A stretch of DNA of 64,000 nt from Archilochus colubris (taxonomy: Eukaryota; Chordata; Aves; Apodiformes; Trochilidae). Positions 48,810 through 60,637 of this stretch are shown here, piece by piece. Location of the stretch: NCBI GenBank assembly GCA_023079485.1, contig CM041084.1, positions 120,078,467 to 120,142,466 on the forward strand, read 5' to 3'. The translations under genes were made by a program, and so were the position numbers. A model generated the notes under the pieces. It saw nothing but the letters and a program-made list of their open reading frames with translations. It searched no databases and was not told the DNA's origin. Each line of letters begins with the position of its first letter. Position 1 is the first letter of the stretch.

Positions 48810-50036
48810 GTTCCACTTTGCTACCAGGGAAGCTGATGGAGTTGATCATCCTGAATACAGTATGGGGTACAGGCAGAACAACCAGGTGATCATGCTCAGT
48901 CAGCATGGGTTCATGAAGGACAGGTCCTGCTTGACTAAACTGATCTCCTTCTATGACTGGGTGATGCAGGGAAGGGCTGTGGATGTGGTCTACCTTGACA
49001 CAATTTCTCACATCATTCTCCTGGAGAAGCTGGCTGCTCATGGGTTGGATGTGCACACCCTTCAATGGATAAAAAGCTGGTTGGATGGCCAGGTCCAAAG
49101 AGCTATGGTCAGTGGAGTTAAATCTAGCTGTCAAATCCAGAGTGGTGTCCCCTAGCTCAGTTTAACATCTTTATTGATGATTTGGATGAGAGGATAGAGT
49201 GTACTCTCAGTAAGTTTTCAGATGACACTAAACTGGCTGGAACTGTCAATCTGCCTGAGGGTAGGGAGGCTCTGCAGAGGGATCTAGACAAACTTGATCT
49301 ATGGGCCAAGGCCGATATTATGAGCTTCAACAAGACCAAATGTTCTGCACTTTGGCCTCAGCAACCCTCATCAGAGCTACAGGCTTGGGGAGGAGTGGCT
49401 GGAGAGCTGCCCAGCAGAGAGGAATCTAGGGATGCTGACTGACAGCCGGATGGATATGAGCCAACAGTGTGACCAGCAGGGCCTGGGAAGTGATTTTACC
49501 CTTGTACTCAGCCTTGGTGAGACCTCAGCTTGAGTAGTGTGTGCCATTTTTGGCACCACATTATAGGAAGGACATTGAGGTTCTAGAGAGGGTGCATAGA
49601 AGAGCAACTAGGTCAATTAGGGGTCTGAAAAACAGGTCTTATTAGGAGAAGCTGAATGAGGTAGGGCTGTTCACTGTGGAGAATAGGAGGTTGAGGGTAG
49701 ATCTCATTGGTCTCTACAACTACCTGAAAAGGAGGTTTTAGTGTGGAGGTGTTGGCTGCTTCTCCCTAGTCACTAGCGATAGGACAAGAATTAAAGGATT
49801 CAAGTTGCACCAGGAGGGAGGTTCAGATTATTTATAAGGAAAATATCTGAGAGTGGCTAAGCATTGGAACAATGCCCAAGGAGGTGGTGGAGTCACCATG
49901 CATGGAGGTATTAAAAAAACAGGTAGATGTGGCACTTTGGGAGATGATTTAGTAGTTATGGTGGTATAGGACGGACAATTGGACTTGATAAACTCGAAGG
50001 TCTTTTCCAGCCATGATGATTCTATAATGATTCTAA
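48810..50036 (+). mobile_element. CR1 LINE, old copy with internal deletions
   Basis: It covers the reverse transcriptase (QHGFMKDRSCLTKLISFYDW near 48900-48960) through the [15 protein letters not shown] block to a tail ending ATTCTATAATGATTCTA. Two deletions stand out. The catalytic segment reads VVYLD-TISH, missing FSKAFD (near 48995), and the GVPQGS block is cut short after GVP (near 49155). Stops and frameshifts elsewhere make it a pseudogene. Confidence 0.9.
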
Positions 50037-53000
50037 AAGTTATGGTTGATGGGCATCTCTGGATAAAACAAGGGAAGCAAGTTTATACTCTGTTTTTATT
50101 TCACTGGGCTTAGTTTACTGCTAGTCTTTTGTTGAAATAGAGTAGTATTTTCTTGCAGCACATTAAACTCAGATTTGTTCATAGCAAGGAGTCTCATTAT
50201 TTTAACCTTCTAATTAATGTCCTGATGGAAGGTGCTTATTATTATTGGCTCTACCTTGTCTGTAATTCTGACAAACTAACAGATTGAGGGAGACTGTGTT
50301 GATGTTGCCTATAGCTGTTTGTGGCTTTCCCATTTGAAAGAGTATATTAAAGCTGGATCCAGATTACAAATGTTTAATCTGGCAAAGATATTTGGTGGCC
50401 TCTAAAATAAATATTGTGTCATTAATATAGCAGTATCCATAAATGGGACTGGCGACATATAATGCTGTGTCTGTGGATATTTTCAAACTCTGTTTAGGAT
50501 CCTTAACTAACCCCGTCCTGTGTAGGTACTGCAGCTCCACCTCTTCAATACCTAAATGCAACAAAATAAGTTAAGACTGTATTTTTAGCCTTAATTTTAA
50601 ATTTTTGGGAGTTTGTGGTTTTTAAATGAGACCCTTAATATTATCTGGAGTTAGACTTCTTTCGTGGTTCAGCAGAAAATACACAGTACTCAGTTTTTCA
50701 CTTTTGGTACATTTTTACAATGGCATTAAAAATAGTGAAACTTTTCAAGTTTATTCAAGTTGACATGATAAACCATAATTACATTGTTTAGAACAGTTTA
50801 TTGTATAAATACGAGCTCAGATTTTTTCAAGTGAATTTTGATCCAATGCCAGAACAGTTCTTTGAACAATTTATGCTGATCTTTGTCATGATATTTAGAG
50901 ATGTATCATCTCCATCCAAACCACTGAGCTATTATAATGTTGTTACAGGAAAGAGGTGTGAGCCAAAAAGATACGAGTATTGACGTTAGGAAAAAATTAC
51001 TGCTTGGTAACTGCTAAAAAAAAAAAAAAAAAAAAAAAATCATGGTCAATTTTACTATTTTTTTGCAATACTAAAGCAAATAAGAGCTGAACCTCTATTG
51101 CAAAGTGCAGTCTTCAGGGACTTAGTGGAATACCTGCTGTACTACAGGGGCCACAAAATGGCAGGCCTGTATTTTGGGATTTTGTTGCTGGAAAGGCAGC
51201 AGTGGTACAAACCACCAGTGGCAAGTCCCTGACACATTTGCCTACAGCTTGCTCTTTAAGTATTGCATGTGACAAGCCATATTAAATTTTGTTTTTATGG
51301 AACAGCTGAAGTCAACCAAAGTAATAAGTAAGTAGAAATCTTCCCATGCAGATAATTTCAGCATTCAATATATAAAATCATTACTAAGGAACCTCCCATG
51401 CTTAGTTTTTCAGACTATCTTTGTTTTTGCTTCTCTTCTCTCAGATTGGTTTTCTTGTCAAGAGTGTCTTGTCTTTGGGTAGATATGCATTTATAAATTT
51501 GGCCAACTTCTAAAGAAAGTGAAGACAGAACTTAAAATCTTTAGAGAAAATTCACATACTCCTGAAATATTCCTGCAAGCAGCCATAAAGAAACTTTCTT
51601 AGTAAATGGAACTATAATTACAAATTCTTTAATTAAGATAAATATTTCGTAAAGGGTGAGAGAAAGACTTCTGTTATACAGTACAAATCATAAACATGTT
51701 TACACAATGAGTGTATAATTTTTCTGGCTTTCAGGCATCAGGTACATCCTTTTCGAAATATTTTAAATCCCCTGCCCTTTCAGGTAGTTCTCAAATAGCA
51801 AATATTGCTTTGATAATACTTTTATTTTAAGATATTGCTAGATTGAAAGCACGATCATAAAAGCAGAAATCACCAGTTTCTGTAGATCACATCTTTCTGA
51901 ACTGCAAATAAATTATTAGTTTTAGGATGAAGCCTCATGGTGTAAAGGCAACAACAAGGTCCTTGGGGACATGCAAAATAAATGCTTTAAGGCTTTCTGA
52001 AAACTCCTACTGCTATCAAATGAAACTTGGAATATCACAGATAGCAGAAAAAAATCTTCCTCCTCTAAACTGCAAAGTCCTTCTCTTGATTTCTGGAAAC
52101 CTATGCTTTTTAGGCAGTTGATACAAAACCTTCAGATAATGCAATATAAGCTTCTGTATTTCTGGGAACAGTCAACACAGGAAGATCTAAATAAGATCAG
52201 TTGTTAACCACCCTGAAGACTGAAGAGATTATGTTATTTTGATGAAGAGGTAAGCACTGGAAGGAATTTCTCATCACATCAACACCTAATAAAAAAAAAA
52301 AAAAAGCCACAGGTGTTTGTGAATGAGAAGATTTAAGAAGGAACTGAAGCAGTGTCCCCAAAGTACCAGTGAGCAAAGATTACATTATTATGCATGTGAA
52401 AATTCAGATTCCTATCAAAGAGCAGGTAAGAATCTGTAGGGAAGTGTAAATTTGCCTGCTTTAAGGAAGAGCATTGGACAGTAGCTGACTACTTTCACTG
52501 CAGAGGTAGTTTAAAAATAAAAACAGTTAGTGGATTTTCAGTGTTTCACTGCCATCTGTTGGACATTGAGCATTTTTATAATTTAGAGAACAAAAGCTAA
52601 CTGAAGAAATCAGTGTTTCTGTAATAACAATGCATGAAAGAAGCTGAACTTGCTACAGAGTGGGAAAAAACAAAAAAACAGACAAACAAAACCCCCTCTA
52701 AACTCTGATTATCATGTAGAAAATGCAATGAAAACCTTTACATATGAAACTGGTGTGTTGATAAGTCAAGAAAGAAGGTCAAGCAGTTCTGCTGCCTTTG
52801 GGAGCTCGCGGAGCTCCAAGAGAATGGGAAAGTGGGGTGTCATCTAACATTCTCTCTTCCTGTAAAGACAGGCAATACAGGGCTTTCTCACTTACTAAGA
52901 CACCAAAGCAAGAAAACTTATTAATAACAGTAGGGTTTGTTTATTTATATTTTTTTTTTTCCTTCTTTGTTTTTATTGCATTGTACATAGGAAAAGTTTT

Positions 53001-53699
53001 CAAAAAAGAAACCCCCAGCTTCCTGTTTTTCACAGCTTTCCTTCAGGGCAGACATAGTTTTCTTTCTAAATTATAAAATTATGAAAATATTTGTAAATAT
53101 ATTTAAATTTGCACCTCAGCTAGGACAGATATGCTTGAGTCTTGCAGAAGTCAAGGTCATCCCAGAGTTCTACTCCTGGCTCTAGGCTATGGCTTTTTCA
53201 CATCAAATTAGTCGCCCATTTTGTTTTGTTTTGTTTTTTGTTTCAGTCTTAGAGGATTAAACTTTTCCTAAAGATGCCTTTAGATATATTCTAATGGAAA
53301 ATTACCTGGAATATTTTTGAACATTATTTTTAATGAACTCACTGGTAGATAACTAAGCTTTCATAGGAAGAAATAGAGGAGTCAATGAGCCGTCCAAATA
53401 CTTCATAGGCCAAAGAAGAAAATAGAGAGGTGTTTTTTTCTTTCTTAGAAGTAAACCAGAAGGCAACAGGACACTTACATTCCTTTTCATAATTTTGAGT
53501 TTATAATTTCAACCTTTTCCTGGCCTAACAACTTAAGCAATTTTTCAAATTTTTCAGTTTCAAATAATTTTATTAATTTTCAGACTTACAAAGGAGGTAG
53601 AACTGGATGACAAGTGAGATAATCCATTTATGATGTATCCATGGCTGCCAAAAAGATAAAAGAAATTAATAAACAGTATACAAAAGATACTTCAGGTTA
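50037..53699. other. Intergenic sequence, no gene recognised
   Basis: AT-rich sequence with a 24-base A-run at 51016-51039 and a shorter one near 52290-52304. A 60-codon frame ends 33 bases before the 24-A run, but I recognise no retroposed gene. A CTCF-like word lies at 52548-52563. Confidence 0.55.
51016..51039 (+). repeat. Poly(A) run of 24
   Basis: An uninterrupted A24. It could be the tail of a retroposed RNA, but no AATAAA lies just upstream and no target-site duplication was found, so it may be simple sequence. Confidence 0.8.
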
Positions 53700-54757
53700 T
53701 TGAGGTAAACTGAAGAAGAGTGGCCTGGATGATTGGGTAGTGAGGTGGATCAGGAGCTGGCAGAAGGATAGAAGTCAGAGAGCTGTAGTCAATGAGATGG
53801 AGTCCAGCTGGAAGTCTGCTTGTAGAGGAGTTCCTCAGGGGTCAGTACTGGGATGGACTGGATGAGGGAGCAGAGTGTGCTATCAGCAAGTTTGCTGATG
53901 ACACAAAACCAGGATCAGTGGCTGACACCCCAGAAGGCTGTGCTGCCATTCAGAGGGACCTGGACAGACTGGAGAGGGGCAGGGAGAAATTCAATGTATT
54001 ACAACAAGGGTAAGTGTAAAGTCTTGCATGTGGGAAAGAACAACCCCAGGTACCAGTACAGGTTGGGGACTGAGCTGTTAGAGAGCAGCACAGGGTAAAG
54101 GGACCTGGGGGTGCTGGTGGATGGAAGGATGACCATGAGCCAACAATGTGTCCTTGTGGCCAAGGCCAATGGCATCCTGGGGTGCATTAGAAGGGGAATG
54201 GTTAATAGGTAGAGAGAGGTTCTCCTCCCTCTCTACTCTGCCTTGGTGAGGCCACATCTGGAATATTGTGTCCAGTTCTGGGCCCCTCAGTTCAAGGACT
54301 GGGAACTGCTTGAAAGAGTCCAGTGTAGAGCAACCAAGATGATGAAGGGAGTGGAACATCTCCCTTATGAGGAAAGGCTGAGGGGGCTGGGGCTCTTCAG
54401 CTTGGAGAAGAATGAGGGGTGACCTCATTAATGTTTATAAATATGTAAGGGGAAAGTGCCAGGAGGACAGAGTCAAGCTTTTCTCAGGGGTGACCAACAG
54501 TAGAACAAGGGACAATGGTTATAAACTGGAGCATAGGCAGTTCCACATAGATATAAGGAAGAATTTTTTCACTGTGAGGGTGACAGAGCACTGGAACAGG
54601 CTGCCCAGGGACGTTGTGGATTTTCCTTCTCTGGAGACATTCAAAGCCCACCTGGAAGCTTTCCTGTGTGACCTGCTTTGGCAAATGGGTTGGACTAGAT
54701 AATCTTTCAAGGTCCATTCCAACCCCTAACTTTCTGTGATTCTTTGATTCTATGATT
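53700..54757 (+). mobile_element. CR1 LINE, internally deleted
   Basis: It starts near the segment encoding SGLDDWVVRWIRSWQKD and ends with the tail TTCTGTGATTCTTTGATTCTATGATT. Most of the segment after GSVLG is deleted, so GVPQGSVLG is joined to the LDEG-like part and FADDTK follows at 53890-53907. The C-terminal block ([20 protein letters not shown]) is open at 54412-54702. Frames are otherwise broken. Confidence 0.92.
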
Positions 54758-55466
54758 CCACGTCATTAGACCTGATGCTGCTTTAAATAACTACCTCAGG
54801 TATGGAAAACAAGGAAGTTGAAGCACACAAGTTGGAGAACTACATAAGATGTCAATAAATTTAATGAACCTACATTTCTGCATGCAAACAGATCTAGATA
54901 GATGAGATATTTTGTTAACTACTTCTACAAGTCTGCAGTTTATGAAGGTCAGAAGTGTTAAGCAAGCTGTTTACATTGTGGCATTGTCTTTTAAAGAACT
55001 CAGAAAGGTCAAAGAAGGGTTGAACAAGTCTAACTGAAATAAAAATTTTGGTAAGTTGCAGTCTAAAATGGAAAAAATTGAAAATCAATCTCTTGTTTGG
55101 ATTTTAAAAAAAAGTGGCAAGATTATGGCAGGAAAGTTGGAAAAAGGTCATATGAAATGTCCCTTCCAACTCTGAAAATTCTATGATTTGATGATTATGT
55201 GCCATGTGGCTTTTCTTTTGCTAGGAAATACAAAATTGCCTAAGTAATTCATAAATGCTAGTGCCACATTACTTTCAGTGTGATCAAAAATAAAAGGTTC
55301 AAGATACTTGCAAAAATTTCAGCATGGGTTTACAGGCACAAGGTTCAGATTTTCTTTTAAGGGTCCAGATAAATACCTCAGCTATGATCATATATGATCA
55401 TGGGTGAACCTCTGAATGCTTTGGGTTATTAACAAGTGAACCACATGAATTAAACTGATTGCATTT
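54758..55466. other. Intergenic spacer with a possible CR1 tail scrap
   Basis: Mostly unmatched AT-rich DNA. At about 55147-55195, GTCCCTTCCAACTCTG followed by ATTCTATGATTTGATGATT resembles the last 50 bases of a CR1 tail on the + strand, without any body upstream. Confidence 0.5.
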
Positions 55467-56133
55467 CAGTGCAAGCACTAGCCAGACATGAGCTGACAAT
55501 GTGTGCTTGCAGCATAGAAAGCCAACCATATCTGGGCTGCATCAGAAGAAGAGTGACCAGCAGGTCAAGGGAGGTAATTGACCCCAGTACTCCAACACTT
55601 GGAGTACTGGGTCCAGTTCTGGAGTCCTCAGCACAGGAAAGACATGGAGCTGTTGGACTGGGCCCAGAGGAAGGCCACAAAAAAAATGAGAGGCCTAATA
55701 ATTAGAGGCCTTCATAACAATTAGAAGCACCTTTCATATGAAGACAGGCTGAGAGAGTTGGTGTTGTTCAGCCTGGATAAGACAAGGATCCAGGGTGACC
55801 TTAAAGAGGACTTTCGGTACATGAAGGGGGCTGATAAGAGAGGCAGGGACAAACATTTCAACAAATGTAACAAAAAGACAAGGGGTAACAGTTTTAAACT
55901 AAAAGGGTATATTTAGTTTAGATATAGAGAAGGAATTTTTTCCAATGAGAGTGGTGAAACACTGGCACACATTACCCAGAGATGTAGTATTTGACTCATC
56001 CCTGGTTCCCATTCAAGTTCTAATGAGGCTCTGAACAACCCAGCGTAGCTGAAGATGTCCCTGCTTACTGCAGTGTGGTTGGATTATGTGACCTTTAAAA
56101 ATCCTTTCTGACCCAGCTCTGTATTTTGTCATT
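55467..56133 (+). mobile_element. CR1 LINE, old 3' fragment
   Basis: It matches CR1 ORF2 from the segment before GCIRRRVTSRSREV through GVLGPVLESSAQERHGAVGLG to the tail GGTTGGATTATGTGACCTTTAAA. The wording CATGGAGCTGTTGGA is shared with the 47.2-kb copy, so both probably come from one subfamily. A duplicated GAGGCCT...ATTAGA piece at about 55691-55728 interrupts it. Confidence 0.85.
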
Positions 56134-56644
56134 TATTTTACTGGTGCTAGAGGACTAGACTAAGAAAGTATCAAAATAAATTTTCATATATATTCCATGT
56201 AAAATATATGTTCAAACATGCTCACACATATGGTAAAATCTGTTGAAGCATATTTCAGTTTTTCCACTGAGAGCCTTTTGTGTTCACATTGGTTTGAATC
56301 TTCTGTCCCATTTAATTTCTAGGTGAGAATACAAGACTGGTACATGATAGGTTTATTAACCTTCTGTCCTTACTTTAAACATAGGCCCAGAAAAAGATAA
56401 AATCTGGCCAAACTTCTTCCTAATACTATGATATCTTTCAATTATTTTTAGCCTTAGGAGATGTTTTTTTAGTACTACTGTGTTTTTAGTACTGTTTTAT
56501 TTTTAGAAAGATTCTAAAGATTTTTTTTTTTCCATGACTTTGTCAATTTTACTCTTGAGTCCATCTAACCTCTAGTATCCAGAATTGTTTCTATAGAGGA
56601 AGCTATAGGAGAGCTACTAACTGTGATCTAGACCCAGAAAGCTG

Positions 56645-56875
56645 CTACTTCTTTTTTTTCAGTATTAATTCCTCCTGGCTCCTGTTGATATTTCTCCTTT
56701 CCTCGGGTCTTTTATTGGAAGAGAAAATGAACAGGTGATCCATAGCTATCCCTTCTATGACTTCAGTGATTTTATGGGGTTCTGCTACATTCACTCTCCA
56801 GTCATTTACTTGAATGGAACTGGGAAGAACAAACTTCAATAGCAGTGAAATGAAAACGAATATGCAAATAATCAT
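56645..56875 (-). CDS. Hypothetical ORF, possible secreted peptide
   Basis: A 76-codon frame starting MIICIFVFISLLLKFVLP, which looks like a signal peptide or membrane anchor, followed by a hydrophilic part and a lysine-rich end. It lies about 100 bases downstream, on the same strand, of the larger minus-strand frame. I recognise no family. ORFs of this length are expected by chance in this window, so it is listed only because of its neighbour and its signal-like start. Confidence 0.12.
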   Translation of the reverse strand: MIICIFVFISLLLKFVLPSSIQVNDWRVNVAEPHKITEVIEGIAMDHLFIFSSNKRPEERRNINRSQEELILKKKK

Positions 56876-56976
56876 TCTGTAGGCACACGACTTTCCTGCA
56901 CTTCAAAAATAGTAGTTTCTGTGGCTTATCAGACTGAAATCTAAACCCTTTTTAGCCTAGAGAGCAAACTGAGTTT

Positions 56977-57543
56977 TCAAGGAATCAGATTTTTCTTCAT
57001 AGGGCAGATAACTTCATTCTCATTTGAGCAGCAGTCTACACTGCTTCTGTAGAAATAGCTACATATTTTGCTGAAAATAGTTCTCCGTTCACGACTTAAA
57101 ATAACCCAAGAGAGAAACAAAGCAAAGAAAAAAATAATGCCATAAAGCTGAGCAATAAAATCAACAGTAAAATACTGGTGGCCATAGAGCAAATAGTTAA
57201 GGAGCATTGTTATACTATCATCAGCATGAAAATAAACATAATGTACATACAATCCAGGATCTGGTCTGTTACAGCATATTCTCAGTGAAGAATAGCTGAA
57301 TAGAAAAGCAAAAAGAGATACCAGTCGACAGATTTTATTTTTCTTGTATTTTTTAAAGGTCTGGAATCTCTCCCTTTGTGAGATTTTTGTACCTGAGCTA
57401 GTTTTTAAGGTATGTATCAGACCTTCATATGTGCTCAGTTCTCTCATGTCACAAATATGCTGGGGCCTTTTCAGTTGTGGATGAGGAATTATTTGGAGTA
57501 AATACTGCTCCTTATTTTCAGTGACTGCAGGTATCTTACAAGG
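56977..57543 (-). CDS. Hypothetical ORF with hydrophobic segments
   Basis: The frame is free of stops for 188 codons, from just after the TGA at 57544-57546 to the TGA at 56977-56979. The first ATG is at 57445-57447 and would give 156 residues. Two hydrophobic stretches can be seen: ICRLVSLFAFLFSYSSLRICC about residues 38-58 from that ATG, and LYGIIFFFALFLSWVIL about residues 101-117. The second is followed by SRERRTIFSK, a positive-inside arrangement. On the minus strand a CAG at 57528-57530 could serve as a splice acceptor, but its pyrimidine tract is poor. I recognise no family. It is the longest stop-free frame outside the CR1 copies. It could be chance, a decayed gene or an exon of an unknown gene. 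Confidence 0.2.
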   Translation of the reverse strand, partial: PCKIPAVTENKEQYLLQIIPHPQLKRPQHICDMRELSTYEGLIHTLKTSSGTKISQRERFQTFKKYKKNKICRLVSLFAFLFSYSSLRICCNRPDPGLYVHYVYFHADDSITMLLNYLLYGHQYFTVDFIAQLYGIIFFFALFLSWVILSRERRTIFSKICSYFYRSSVDCCSNENEVICPMKKNLIP

Positions 57544-60180
57544 TCACGTAACAAAATGTAATGTGAAGAAAGCATTGAAGTTTCTTTGAGTGTAAAAGTG
57601 AGATTGAATTCCAGCCACACCTGTTTTGAATGTTAGATGAGGAGGAGGGGGAGAGCTGTTTGCTTTTGAGCATATTAAAAAAAAAAAAGGCACAGCAAGT
57701 TCATTATGGAAAAAAAAATTGTGGAAAAATACTACTTAGTGGACTTAGGACAGTGACCATAAAGATTTCCTAACACACTGACTACTTTTTCGTCTTGATG
57801 AATGATGCTTATGTGCTGAGGTCTAGAAGCAAGTGCGGTCAGCACCAGCAGCTGGATCACTGACAGCAGCATGGTCTGGGTCACCCACAGTAGAGGAAGG
57901 CAGGTGCTCTAGTGACTATCTCACTTCAGTTATGTGCAATATATGTTCAGAAATAAAAGAAGCAGATCTGCTACTAAAAGAGGAGGATCTACTATAGATT
58001 GTGTCAGGGAAAACTTTGAACAACAATCCAGAAATCAAAAAAAAGTGGGAAATTCGACGTGGTACACAAACATAAATAACCCACACAAACCTCAAACTGC
58101 TGTTTATGTAATCTATGACAGCAACCGATTGTTCAGTAAACAAATAAAGCTGAGAAATTATTTCATTATTTTTGATGCTGGATGTTCACTGATTTTGGTT
58201 ATTTTTTCTGAATAGTCCATGTCTGCTGTAAAAGAATAGTTGAGTCAACTTTGATACATTTTCTACTGTGTTTCATGCAGATGTTGAAATGGTTTGATAA
58301 ATGGATATGCACACAAAACAAATCAGGTCCTTGAAAAGGAAACTGTCTATTTTTATACAGCATTACTAGCAGTTCTGATAATATTTGTAGCAACCTTTTC
58401 CATTATTCAAAGGAAGTGCCTATTGATTGGAGTTTGTTTAAACTAGGGCAAAGGAGAATGGGAGCTCTACTGGGAGGGAATATCCAAAACTGCTGATAGT
58501 AATCATGTCCTTTTTATAGGAAACAGTCTTTAATGCCCTCATCCTTTTCTGTTCCTACTTTAGAGGAACTGACTGCATTTTATAAATTTTAAAAAGGGTT
58601 CTTTTATTAGCCATGAAGATGCAACTATGGTGCTCTATCACATACTTTGTTACCTCTGAACAATTCAAAGTATTCCAGAACTAAAGCCAGCAGGAATTGT
58701 TGCTATGGGGCCCATGCCAAGAAACATTAAGAAACCTGCAAAGTTAGCACCATTCCTCTGTAGATGTACATAGCTCTTTTCCACAGGTAATGAGAAGCCA
58801 AGAACTCCTAGTATTCTCATCTACATTTAACAGTAATGGATAGGCTATTTACCTAAGAAGGATACAAGAAAAGAAGGAAGAGAAAAGAGAAAAAAATAAT
58901 CAAGTTTCTTTTATAAAAATTGTGAGAAGGACTCAATAGATGTATTAATACATAAAAAAACAAACAACAAAACAAAAAAAAAAACCTCAAAAAAACTAGT
59001 GGCACAAATTTTACTGTGTCTGGTAGGTATTAAATTTTCATTTAATTTGTCTTGATCCTCTTGCTTTCTAGTGCTCATTGTCTTAACATTGCCTCTGCTC
59101 AAAGAACCAGCAGTACCAATGCCAGTGTGAAATGCCATCACTTCATATTAAGTGGTATGAACTTCAAAGACTACCTCTGATCATTTTGATGCTAATTATT
59201 TTAAGCAACCTGCATAAAATAAATGTGCAGCTTAATCTATTTAAATCTAATTACAAAAGACAGCAATATCTGGTTTTGAGTTTTAACTCAGAGGACCTTT
59301 GAGAATGGAAAAAATAATAACCCAAACACCTTGAAACCACAAAACCAAAATAAATATGGGCCCAACTGTCTTTCACAAAATAGATTTAGGTACAGCACAT
59401 CTCCCCCAAAAGTATTTTTGCTTTTAATATTTCATCTGCTTGTACAAGTTCTTAATTTTGATACACTCATTATAAATTATTTGTGAAATGGAAATTTTTC
59501 CCTTGAGCAAAACACAGAGCAGAAAGGGTTTTGAGACCCAAGATGCTAATTTATTTTGTTATTTTTTAAGATGGTGCTCAGAGTTTCCATAGGAGCCCAT
59601 GGGATTAGAGGGCTCTTAGTTGCTGGCAAAAAGTGCCACTACTGTGTGGACATTGGACAAGTTCCTCCTCCCCAACATTGCCCATTTGACTGTTTTTGAC
59701 ACAAAAAAAACTATCCCAGCTTTCCACATGATAACCTTGGAAGTAACAGTTTCAAAATGGAAGTTTTACTCACAAGAAGAATCTTTTTGATTTTGAGCCT
59801 TGTGATGTGATGTTTAATTTTTTCAAGGAGGACACTTTCAGTAATTAGATCTTGCTACCAAAATGGTTGTCCTTGTCAGATTTTGAAATCTGTGTGCAAT
59901 TCCTTATTCTTTTTTTTTAAAATTCTTTCTTTTTCATCAGAAGATTATTGAATATTGGAACTTTTACTTACTTAGACAAATCATGTAATTAAACAACAAT
60001 TTTCATTAAGGTATTCAGAAACTGCATGCTCCAAGAAGAGCTTCTCAGATGTTGCAATGTCTGGAAGTTTCTGGATGTTGGGCTTTCTTTATGCTGTTAC
60101 CTCATGTAAATCTGTCTTTTCGAATATCTTTCTCTCCTAAATTTCATCTGAGTTTTATTTTACCCTTCTTTCAGTTTTCG

Positions 60181-60637
60181 TAGAATCACAAAACTTTCAG
60201 GTTTGGAAGGGAATTTAAGATCATCTGCTTCCAATACCCCTTCCATGGGCAGGGACACTTCCCACTAGACCAGGTTGCTCAATGCCCCACCCAACCTGGC
60301 TTTTAACATTCCAAGGGAGGGGGCATTCACAATCCCCCTGGGCAATCTGTGCCAGGGTCTCACTACCCTCACAAGAAAGAATTTCTTCCTAATAGCTGTC
60401 ATAAATCTACTTTCTTTTAGTTTGAAACCATTCCCTCTCATCCTATCACTGTATGCCCTTGTGAAAAGAAGGATCCTCCCAGCTTTCCTCTAGGCTTCTT
60501 TCAGGTACTCCAAGGCCATCTCTTTTCCAGGCTCAACAGCCCTAGATGTCTCAGCCTGTCTTCACAGAGGAGGTGTTCCAACCCCCTGACCATCTTCATG
60601 GCCCTTCTCTGGATGTGCTTCAGCAAGTCTATGTCCT
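60181..60637 (-). mobile_element. CR1 LINE, 3' fragment
   Basis: Read on the minus strand it ends in the CR1 tail (TTTGTGATTCTA at the + strand left edge). Toward the right it runs through the AACCTGGTCTAGTGGGAAGTG block and the AGGCTGAGACATCTAGGGC region to the segment encoding the [14 protein letters not shown] motif. It belongs to the same broad subfamily as the 3.4-kb and 39.7-kb copies, judging by the CCATGGGCAGGGACA wording. Confidence 0.9.

Larger units (their letters stand above)
56134..60180. other. Intergenic sequence with an unexplained minus-strand ORF pair
   Basis: AT-rich sequence without recognised repeats apart from A-rich runs near 57666 and 58950-58990. The only coding candidates are the minus-strand frames at 56645-56875 and 56977-57543, given as separate entries. 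Confidence 0.5.

Noticed and set aside
50801..51039. Retroposed mRNA ending in A24
   Set aside because: A 60-codon frame precedes the A-run, but no known protein, no AATAAA and no flanking duplication was found.
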